A DNA stretch of 5,302 bases from the NCBI GenBank assembly GCA_012031335.1, contig JAAUTT010000394.1, forward strand, positions 1 to 5,302, in the 5' to 3' direction. The DNA comes from Bacteroidales bacterium. Its GTDB lineage: Bacteria > Bacteroidota > Bacteroidia > Bacteroidales > JAAUTT01. A program made the position numbers and the translations under genes. The notes under the pieces were generated by a model. That model was not told where the DNA came from. It made no database searches and saw only the letters and a program-made list of their open reading frames with translations. This document shows positions 1 to 5,302 of this stretch, piece after piece (within the stretch, counting starts at the first letter, position 1; each line of letters opens with the position of its first letter).

Positions 1-252
1 CGGTCGCAGGTTTGTGTATGTAGCATATGGTCTGTGACCTGCTATATTCCAATCATCTTCAAAGCCTTCCATTTTATACATAAATGTGCATCGCTCCGGC
101 ATATCAAATCGTAAAGCAGCAAATTCAAATGTGAAAACTTTATGTCGGTGATCGAGTAAAAGTTTATCGGTATATGTAATATTTTTTGGCAGATATAAAT
201 GATCCCCATCTTCTATTATTCTTTTTGATGCTGTATCTACTTTGTTTTCCAC
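1..252 (-). other. Y_Y_Y (triple-tyrosine) domain region of the sensor, partial
   Basis: After the fifth frameshift (252-240) the reading frame continues to the window edge without a stop. It contains FTFEFAALRFDMPERCTFMY, then KMEGFEDDWNIAGHRPYATY and TNLRP. This matches the beta-sandwich Y_Y_Y domain that follows the second propeller in this sensor family and precedes the single transmembrane helix. The frame stays open and family-like after the break. The downstream coding sequence has therefore not decayed visibly, which bears on whether the break is real or a sequencing artefact. Confidence 0.75.
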
Positions 253-2671
253 TTATGATAAGGCAAAACTTCAACTTTTTTATTGAATATCTGCAATCCG
301 GTTATGGATATTCTGGGTGGAACCGGGTCTGTTTTTATTTCTTTAGGGTAAAAAGCTGTAATACCATTGATGCCACCAAAATACATTTTACCATTACGTG
401 CTTTCAGAAATGAATTGGAGTTGAACTCACTCCCCTGTAATCCGTCATTGGCGTAGTAGTTGGTAAATTTCACCTTATCAGGATCAAAACATGAAATACC
501 TTTATTTGTGCTAATCCACAATCGCTTGTTTTCGTCTTCGAGTATCCCGTAAATTACATTGTTTATGAGCCCGTCTTTTTCGACCCAATATCTGAATGTT
601 TTGTTTTTTTTATCAAATAAGGCAAGTCCTCCACCGTGTGTACCTATCCAGATGTTTTTTCTGCTGTCTTCGAAAATGCATCCGGCCTTATCCGCAAGAA
701 TACCATTACCACCTTTCTTTTTCGAAATGTTAATGCGTCATACTGCTGTTAAGCGGATTTAACACACTTATTGCTCCATCAGTGGAAATCCAGTAGTTTC
801 CATCTGAAGTTTGCCGGACATATCGTACACTGTTATTTCGTAAACTGTTGGTTTTATTGGCTTTATAACTGTAATTTTTTACCTTAAATGTGCTCAGGTC
901 CATAATGTCAAATCCACGGTCGGGATAAGTAATAATAAGATTACCAGACTTGTCCAGGTTAAACGAAAGCACAAAGTTGCTGGAAATATAATTTTTGTAT
1001 TCCGGTTTATTCAGGTAATGAACCATTTTCCCTGTGTTAATGTCCATTGAAATAACTCCCTGTCCCATTGTTCCAATCCACACCCTGTTATTTTTATCGC
1101 ATATAACGGATATTACTGTAAAGTTGCTGGTACCAATTAACGATGCAATTTTTTCCTTAAAATGGATCACTTCACCAGTGGCAGGATCATAACAATCGAG
1201 TCCGTCCTGAAAAAGGGCGAGCCAGAGTTTTCCCAGGGAGTCTTCGGATATAGCCCAACTGGAATTGCCCGACAGAGTATTTTTATTTTCGGGAATACTG
1301 CGTATCAAATCGAATTTCTTCTGATGTGGTGCGTACATCAATACTCCACCGCCATATGTGCCAAACCATATATTATCATGGTGGTCCTTAAAAGGATAAT
1401 AAACTAATTCAAGAGGGAAATTGCCATATTCCTTTTCATTTTTCTGAGCTAACACCAGTTTTTGGGCTATAGAATCCAGATAACTCAAATGAGAGCCTTC
1501 GTTCTGTAAGGGCAGGTCCAGTGTCCATATACGGCCTGTTTTATCCTCAAAAATAGAGAAGATGGTTGGGTTTTCATGAGGTTGCAAATCCTGAATTATG
1601 CGGGTAAATTTATCTGATCCCGGTATATACCTGTTTAAACCTTTGGTTGTTCTTACCCAAATATTTCCTTTCTTATCCTCATAAAACGATCGTATATTAT
1701 TGGAGGAAATAGTTGATTTGTCGGTGGGATTATGGAGAAAAACTTTCAATTTCAACGACTTTGTATCAAGTGTAACAAACCTCTTTGTGTACAAACCCAT
1801 AAATTGTTGTTTTTATCGGTTTGTGCAAAAGCAAAAAGTCCACGTTTTCGGCGAGCCAGGTAGCTTTCGTCGGATGTACCCAAAAGACCGGTATAGGAAA
1901 AAATTTTATAATAGTTATCAGGATTTCTGAATCCTATAATTTCTTCTTCTGAGACCACCCAAATGTCATTTCCGTCAGTTTTAACAGCCTGGATGGAGCG
2001 AATATTGCTTTTTTCATCAGCAAAATGCTCTTTTAAAATGCTATTGTTATTATTATTCCATATTAATAAGCCTTTATTAGAACCAATCCATATATTATTG
2101 TTTTTATCTTCATGAAAATGCCTGAATATTCTTGGATCAGAAGCATCTGAAATTAATATAAACAGGCTGTGCTTCGAGTGTCTTTTTATTTAAACGGAAA
2201 AGACCTCTGTCGGAGGATATCCATATAAATCCGGATTGTCCTGAGTTATAAAAAAAATCCATTGAAAGGGGAGAGTTTATTCTTACCTTTTTCTTCGGGA
2301 ATAATATGGCGGAACTGTTCATATTTGGGACTGAAAATATTGATGTTTCTGTCACCGGTTACAATCCAAAGATCGTTATCCTTATCTTCGATATAAATAC
2401 GTTCAATCCAGTTATCCGATATGCTCGACGAATCCGCAGGATCGTATCGGTAAATTTTAAAATTATATCCGTCGAACTTATTCAGTCCGTCTTCTGTTCC
2501 AAGCCATAGAAAGTTTTTACTATCCTGAAATACACTTATAACCACACTTTGCGATAAACCCTCGGCATTACTGTATTGCCTGAAAGTTGGTATAAATTCC
2601 TGACCCGTTGTGCGGCTACAAATGCTTATAAAAAATATTATCCCAACCCACAAATTGAAAATCTTCCCCAT
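1..2671 (-). pseudogene. Two-component-regulator propeller sensor (N-terminal part), broken by five frameshifts
   Basis: This encodes the periplasmic sensing half of a large membrane sensor (Reg_prop / Y_Y_Y type). Relatives are hybrid or LytS-like histidine kinases, often sensing glycans. Starting at the ATG at 2671, a signal peptide (GIIFFISICSRTTG) precedes the first repeat (NFLWLGTEDGLNKFD). About 16 such repeats follow, e.g. GFIWISSDRGLFRLN, NNIWIGSNKGLLIWN, NNLWVCTQRGL, GNIWVRTTKGLNRY, DNIWFGTYGGGVLMY, NRVWIGTMGQGVISMD, KNIWIGTHGGGLALFD, KRLWISTNKGISCFD, and a last one, GKMYFGGINGITAFYP. The family norm is two seven-bladed propellers. A Y_Y_Y domain (YKMEGFEDDWN, YATYTNL) runs off the window at position 1. 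The frame changes five times: near 2292-2250 (extra base; a T8 run lies at 2257-2250), 2160-2145 (extra), 1785-1765 (missing), 737-730 (extra) and 252-240 (missing). Between breaks each frame is open and conserved in style, and all stops met are frameshift stops. The transmembrane segment and kinase or other output domain are outside the window, so the output type is unknown. No clear Shine-Dalgarno precedes the ATG, which is common in Bacteroidota. Confidence 0.88.
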
Positions 2672-2705
2672 ATATTCAGATTATGGCAAAAAATAAAGCA
2701 AATTC

Positions 2706-2713
2706 CAAAAATA
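2706..2713 (-). promoter_or_regulatory. Candidate -7 element for the sensor gene
   Basis: On the minus strand the sequence TATTTTTG exactly fits the Bacteroidota -7 consensus TAnnTTTG. It lies about 35 nt upstream of the sensor ATG at 2671. I see no TTG at the proper -33 distance; the nearest upstream TTG is about 37 nt away. The match could arise by chance in AT-rich DNA. Confidence 0.25.
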
Positions 2714-2895
2714 TCCTATTGAAATCGATAAAATGATGATTCCTATCTGCAATTTACTTAAAACATCCGCTCAAATACTTTCAAGGTAGAAATCTATACT
2801 TTATAGCTGTTTTCCTCATGTTTTAACGGTCAATAAAGAACCTGAAGGTGTTTTTAACCAACATACCGATTAGTAATTCTAGTTTATAGATTGCT

Positions 2896-2927
2896 TTTGA
2901 CGCTGCGATTGATCTGAACTAATTTTA
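2896..2927 (+). promoter_or_regulatory. Candidate Bacteroidota-type promoter for the secreted-protein gene
   Basis: TTTG at 2896-2899 is followed after 20 bp by TAATTTTA at 2920-2927. The Bacteroidota sigma-ABfr consensus is TTTG near -33 and TAnnTTTG near -7, so the -33 box matches exactly and the -7 box matches in five of six fixed positions. The same stretch can be read as a sigma70-like TTGACG-N17-TAATTT. Transcription would start near 2934, giving a leader of about 25 nt that contains the AGGAGG ribosome site. This is judged from consensus and spacing only. Confidence 0.45.
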
Positions 2928-2945
2928 TATCAAATTATAAATTAT

Positions 2946-2952
2946 AGGAGGA
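2946..2952 (+). promoter_or_regulatory. Strong Shine-Dalgarno site for the secreted-protein gene
   Basis: AGGAGGA lies 8 nt before the ATG at 2960. Strong anti-16S complementarity is unusual in Bacteroidota, where most genes have weak or no Shine-Dalgarno sites. It fixes the start codon and suggests high translation of the secreted protein. Confidence 0.7.
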
Positions 2953-2959
2953 AAAAACC

Positions 2960-3445
2960 ATGAAAACTTTATTAATAAGCTTTGTAATGTTGCTTGCAGC
3001 ATTTTCTCTTTCGGCAAACCTGCCATCGTCTCCCGATGATTATGTGAAAACCAAGAAAGATGTTATTTATTATTCCAAATTAACATTTGGTCCTACTAAA
3101 GCCCGCCTGATTCTTGATAACGGCAATAAAGTAACATTGATGAACAATGAACTAATTGCATACAAAAGGATGGTAAACTTTATGAAAAGTTACCACTTTA
3201 TGTAAATAATAAAAACACCAAACGTGAGGTGTTTATGGAAGTCCTGAAAATATACAAACGGAATGAAACTTTATCGTTATCATACTTATCAGGATGATAC
3301 AAGTTCTCCATATGGGGTTGGAACTTCAAAGCCGGTTGATAAATTTTATGTTTTCAAAAACGGAAACTATCATCTTCAGATCAACGAGACGAATTATAAA
3401 ACAGTTTTTGGCTTCTTTGGGATTGATGCCAAAATGGTTGAGTAA
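2960..3445 (+). pseudogene. Small secreted protein of unknown function, with two compensating frameshifts
   Basis: I do not recognise the family. The ATG at 2960 has a strong AGGAGG site (2946-2951), spaced 8 nt. The N-terminus MKTLLISFVMLLAAFSLSA is a clear Sec signal peptide, with likely cleavage after LSA, so the product should be periplasmic or exported. There is no lipobox cysteine. The first frame runs to about 3167. There an A4 run (3164-3167) seems to lack one A, and the next frame reads KKDGKLYEKLPLYVNNKN, then KREVFMEVLKIYKRNET. Near 3262-3275 an extra base restores the original frame (LYRYHTYQDDTSSPYGVG), which ends at KMVE and TAA 3443-3445. Repaired, the protein is about 161 aa, rich in Lys, Tyr and Asn, with alternating beta-like segments. 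As written, translation stops at 3205, giving 81 aa. It lies divergent from the sensor and 90 bp ahead of the LytTR gene, probably in one transcript with it. A regulatory or accessory role is only a positional guess. Confidence 0.7.
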
Positions 3446-3498
3446 TTTGAAAACAAAAAGGGAATCAATCAGTTTATTTTGTAATACATAAAAGTATT

Positions 3499-3517
3499 AA
3501 CGTTAGTTGAAGTTAGG
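3499..3517 (+). promoter_or_regulatory. Possible LytTR-type operator: GTTAG direct repeat upstream of the LytTR gene
   Basis: AACGTTAGT (3499-3507) and GAAGTTAGG (3509-3517) form a direct repeat with a 10-bp period, 19-37 bp before the LytTR start codon. The first 9-mer fits the published LytTR half-site pattern ([TA][AC][CA]GTTN[AG][TG]) fully and the second with one mismatch. Known LytTR sites usually have start-to-start spacing near 21 bp, so a 10-bp period is atypical. The pattern is degenerate and chance matches are likely. If real, it would suggest autoregulation. Confidence 0.25.
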
Positions 3518-3520
3518 CAA

Positions 3521-3528
3521 AAGAAGGA
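3521..3528 (+). promoter_or_regulatory. Ribosome binding site of the LytTR gene
   Basis: AAGAAGGA ends 7 nt before the ATG at 3536 and supports that start. The frame upstream of the ATG is open only to about 3485 and has no better start, and the conserved domain begins soon after the chosen methionine. Confidence 0.5.
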
Positions 3529-3535
3529 TTTAAAT

Positions 3536-3892
3536 ATGGAAACAATTACAGGATTTGTACCATCAAAAATATCCATTCCGACCTCGAAAGGGGCAGAGTT
3601 CATTGATATTAAAGAAATAGTTAGAATTGAAGCCGATCGCAGTTACAGTATGATTTATTTGTTAAATGGCCGCAGATTAATGGTGTCGAGGTGCCTGAAC
3701 GAATATGATTCTATGCTGGGTGATCGCAATTTTTTCCGGATACATAATTCCCATCTTATCAATCTGGAACATGTAAGGGTTTATGTAAGAGGAGATGGCG
3801 GTTACATCGAAATGAACGATAACTCGGTTGTTCCCATTGCACGACAACGTAAGGATGCCTTTTTAGAGAATATGCATGGGTTATGTCTTTAA
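3536..3892 (+). CDS. Stand-alone LytTR-family DNA-binding protein
   Basis: This is a 118-residue cytoplasmic protein consisting almost entirely of a LytTR DNA-binding domain, the beta-rich fold used by AgrA, AlgR and LytR regulators to bind promoter direct repeats. Features seen are ISIPTSKGAEFIDIKEIVRI (residues 12-31), EADRSYSMIYLLNGRRLMVS (32-51), LNEYDSMLGDRNFFRIHNSH (54-73), LINLEHVRVYVRGDGGYIEM (74-93), and PIARQRKDAFL (100-110). The FxRIHxSHLINL core and the RGDGGYIEM strand are typical of the Bacteroidota subgroup. There is no receiver domain. Only 90 bp separate it from the preceding gene, so none has been lost by a local frameshift. Phosphorylation-dependent control by a partner kinase would need another route. 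It is probably co-transcribed with the secreted-protein gene and faces the divergent propeller sensor, whose relatives often pair with LytTR regulators. Targets are unknown. The frame is intact. Confidence 0.92.
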   Translation: METITGFVPSKISIPTSKGAEFIDIKEIVRIEADRSYSMIYLLNGRRLMVSRCLNEYDSMLGDRNFFRIHNSHLINLEHVRVYVRGDGGYIEMNDNSVVPIARQRKDAFLENMHGLCL

Positions 3893-3910
3893 TTTTCTTA
3901 ACCGATAAAT

Positions 3911-3942
3911 AAAAAAACCTGGCAATTGTCATGTTTTTTTTT
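3911..3942. terminator. Bidirectional hairpin terminator between the LytTR gene and purC
   Basis: A7C (3911-3918) pairs with GT7 (3933-3940). After one C/T mismatch, TGG pairs with TCA (one G-T wobble) around a CAATTG centre. The stem is flanked by T9 on the plus strand (3934-3942) and by seven A on the other side, which give a T-run on the minus strand. It lies 18 bp past the LytTR stop and 16 bp past the purC stop, in the 66-bp gap between convergent genes, so it can end transcription from both sides. Confidence 0.75.
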
Positions 3943-3958
3943 ATAATATTGATAATCT

Positions 3959-4909
3959 TTATTTTAATACTTTTAAAGCCTCAACAATATTATTTTCTAT
4001 TCTTTGCTGTATGTTTTCAACCGGTGCCCTGTTAAATTTATCTCCGGTAATACTTTCAAACAGTTCGATATATCTTTCGGTAATATCGCTTACAAAGGAA
4101 TCGGGCATCTGAGGCATTACCTGCCCTTCTTTACCTTGGAAATTATGCTCAATTAGCCATTGTCGAACAAATTCTTTCGAAAGTTGCTTTTGAGCTTCGT
4201 TCTTTGATAATCTTTCCTCGTAGCCTTCGGCATAAAAGTAACGGGAAGAGTCGGGTGTATGAATTTCATCAATCAGGTATATTTTACCATCTTTTTTGCC
4301 AAATTCATATTTGGTATCTACAAGAATCAATCCTTTTTCGGCGGCAATTTGAGTTCCCTTCTCAAAGATACTGTAGGTGTATTTTTCAAGTAATTCGTAA
4401 TCTTCCCTGGAAACCAGTCCCTGCGAAATTATTTCTTCCCGGGAGATATCAAGGTCGTGACCTTCATCAGCTTTGGTGGTGGGAGTAATAATTGGTTTGG
4501 GGAATCTTTCATTTTCGCGCATACCTTCTGGTAGAGCAATGCCGCATAAAGTGCGTTTCCCCGATTTATATTCCCTCCAGGCATGCCCTGTAAGGTAGCC
4601 GCGTATTACCATTTCGACTTTGAAAGGAACCACTCTGTGACCAATAGTAACCATGGGATCAGGCGTTGAAATTTTCCAGTTCGGTACTATGCTTGATGTT
4701 GCATCCAGAAATTTGGCAGCAATCTGATTCAACACTTGTCCTTTATATGGAATTCCTTTCGGTAATACAACATCGAAGGCCGAAATACGATCGGTTACTA
4801 CCATTACCAGGTATTTATCGTCGATATTGTAAACATCGCGCACCTTGCCAACATACAAATTCTTTTGTCCGGGCAGGTTAAAATTGGTCTTTGTTATTGC
4901 TTGTGTCAT
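3959..4909 (-). CDS. purC: Phosphoribosylaminoimidazole-succinocarboxamide synthase (SAICAR synthetase)
   Basis: PurC catalyses the ATP-dependent joining of CAIR and L-aspartate to give SAICAR in de novo purine synthesis, in the cytoplasm. The 316-residue product is complete and shows family signatures in order: the nucleotide-binding N-lobe [11 protein letters not shown] (residues 18-28), [20 protein letters not shown] (38-57), [17 protein letters not shown] (98-114), [12 protein letters not shown] (141-152), [11 protein letters not shown] (194-204) and the C-terminal signature [14 protein letters not shown] (212-225). It belongs to the longer (~300 aa) PurC group rather than the ~240 aa enterobacterial type. 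This fits Bacteroidota. The ATG at 4909 overlaps the TGA of the upstream phoH-like gene (ATGA), implying translational coupling, and no separate Shine-Dalgarno is needed. No frameshift or missing key motif is seen. Transcription ends at the hairpin at 3911-3942. Confidence 0.98.
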   Translation of the reverse strand: MTQAITKTNFNLPGQKNLYVGKVRDVYNIDDKYLVMVVTDRISAFDVVLPKGIPYKGQVLNQIAAKFLDATSSIVPNWKISTPDPMVTIGHRVVPFKVEMVIRGYLTGHAWREYKSGKRTLCGIALPEGMRENERFPKPIITPTTKADEGHDLDISREEIISQGLVSREDYELLEKYTYSIFEKGTQIAAEKGLILVDTKYEFGKKDGKIYLIDEIHTPDSSRYFYAEGYEERLSKNEAQKQLSKEFVRQWLIEHNFQGKEGQVMPQMPDSFVSDITERYIELFESITGDKFNRAPVENIQQRIENNIVEALKVLK

Positions 4910-5302
4910 ATGGATGAATTTTTATCGCTGTTATTTACATTTTGATACGCTTCAATTATATCTTTTACCAATCGGTGACGGACTATATCTCGATTATCGA
5001 AAAAGATCATAGAAATACCCTGTACCTCTTTAAGAATTTTCAGCGCATAAACCAGTCCTGATGTTTCTTTGGCCGGAAGGTCTATCTGAGTTACATCTCC
5101 GGTTACGATAAACTTGGCATTGGGTCCCATTCGTGTAAGAAACATCTTTAACTGGTTAACAGTTGCATTTTGTGCTTCATCGAGGATCACAAAAGCATTG
5201 TCGAGTGTACGTCCACGCATAAAGGCAAGCGGTGCAATCTGCACGGTACCATCTTCAATAAGCGCTTTCCAGTTTTTAGGAGGAATCATGTCGTGAAAGA
5301 GC
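4906..5302 (-). CDS. PhoH-family P-loop ATPase, C-terminal part
   Basis: The gene enters the window at 5302 and stops at TGA 4908-4906; about 131 C-terminal residues are visible. The frame is open to the edge (codons for LFHD precede the methionine at 5289), so that methionine is internal and not the start. Conserved features are [29 protein letters not shown] with EAQN (Walker B), [19 protein letters not shown] with VTQIDLP (sensor-type strand), and DIVRHRLV near the C-terminus. The Walker A loop and N-terminal domain lie outside; family members are about 320 residues. PhoH-like (PhoL/YbeZ) proteins are cytoplasmic ATPases associated with RNA metabolism and ribosome maturation, often with YbeY; the exact activity is not settled. 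The Ser/Asn/Lys-rich tail (NNSDKNSSI) is not conserved in style. The 4-bp overlap with purC points to one operon, an adjacency I recall as common in Bacteroidota. Confidence 0.95.
   Translation of the reverse strand, partial: LFHDMIPPKNWKALIEDGTVQIAPLAFMRGRTLDNAFVILDEAQNATVNQLKMFLTRMGPNAKFIVTGDVTQIDLPAKETSGLVYALKILKEVQGISMIFFDNRDIVRHRLVKDIIEAYQNVNNSDKNSSI

Larger units (their letters stand above)
2672..2959. other. Divergent intergenic region between the sensor and the secreted-protein gene
   Basis: This 288-bp AT-rich stretch has no supported gene and separates two divergent genes, so it should hold both promoters. It contains a candidate plus-strand promoter (2896-2927), a candidate minus-strand -7 element (2713-2706), a small perfect inverted repeat CTATA-ctt-TATAG (2794-2806), and a repeated TTTATAG (2800-2806 and 2883-2889). 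LytTR-site-like 9-mers occur on the minus strand at about 2830-2822 (ACCGTTAAA) and on the plus strand near 2865 (ACCGATTAG). Each fits the published LytTR half-site pattern with one mismatch. None of these is individually strong. Confidence 0.5.

Noticed and set aside
237..2292. Programmed ribosomal frameshifting as an explanation for the frame changes.
   Set aside because: Five sites in mixed directions, most without a slippery heptamer or obvious downstream structure, are not plausible as programmed events.
186..2509. Several plus-strand open frames of 67-81 codons antisense to the sensor gene (e.g. 186-413, 1162-1407, 2306-2509).
   Set aside because: They lie opposite clear propeller-coding sequence, have no ribosome site or domain, and have the composition expected of antisense frames.
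237..2671. Treating each fragment of the sensor as a separate small gene.
   Set aside because: The fragments abut or overlap in order, continue the same repeat pattern across the joins, and lack their own ribosome sites; several fragment starts (GTG at 1958, TTG at 521) are mid-repeat codons.
2791..2892. An 8-bp inverted repeat (AATCTATA at 2791-2798, TATAGATT at 2885-2892) and the repeated TTTATAG as operators or ends of a mobile element.
   Set aside because: They are short, AT-only-biased matches 86 bp apart with no transposase or target duplication; chance is likely in this composition.
3294..3491. A 65-codon plus-strand open frame overlapping the secreted-protein gene and its downstream gap.
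   Set aside because: It is a shifted reading of the 3' part of the secreted-protein gene. It has no ribosome site and no recognisable features.
3446..3535. A lost receiver domain upstream of the LytTR domain.
   Set aside because: Only 90 bp are available, the in-frame reading meets a stop at 3482-3484, and no receiver motifs are present.
1..5302. CRISPR array, tRNA, rRNA, insertion sequence or riboswitch.
   Set aside because: No regularly spaced repeats, transposase motifs, tRNA-like cloverleaf or recognisable aptamer core were seen on either strand; purC here lies inside an operon with no leader for a purine riboswitch.

Overview
The window looks like a chromosomal segment of a Bacteroidota bacterium, probably of the Bacteroidales/Marinilabiliales type. 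The evidence is the AT-rich composition, a giant two-component-regulator propeller sensor of the kind abundant in this phylum, a stand-alone LytTR DNA-binding protein, a promoter-like TTTG / TAnnTTTG pair, and a long (316 aa) PurC directly downstream of a PhoH-family gene. The genus cannot be fixed from the sequence alone.

Layout. Positions 1-2671 (minus strand) hold the N-terminal ~890 codons of a periplasmic sensor: signal peptide, about 16 propeller-type repeats (two seven-bladed propellers are expected in this family) and the start of a Y_Y_Y domain. Its signalling C-terminus lies beyond position 1. The reading frame is broken five times by single-base indels, with no substitution-type stop seen, so this is either a recently decayed gene or a stretch of indel-prone sequence. 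Positions 2672-2959 form a divergent promoter region. Positions 2960-3445 (plus) encode a small unrecognised secreted protein, ~161 aa once two mutually compensating frameshifts are repaired. Positions 3536-3892 (plus) encode an orphan LytTR DNA-binding protein, probably in the same transcript. A bidirectional hairpin terminator sits at 3911-3942. Positions 3959-5302 (minus) carry two intact housekeeping genes, purC and the 3' part of a phoH-like ATPase gene, overlapping by ATGA and so probably translationally coupled.

How the parts may work together. The divergent sensor / secreted protein / LytTR arrangement suggests a small local regulatory module: a periplasmic propeller sensor, a LytTR transcription factor without a receiver domain, and a secreted protein that may be a target or accessory. 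This is inference from position only. The purC-phoH pair is a separate, convergent housekeeping unit.

I found no CRISPR array, insertion sequence, tRNA or rRNA. The most notable observation is the concentration of seven apparent single-base frameshifts in 1-3275, against none in the genes at 3536-5302. I see no convincing evidence of a wholly new system.
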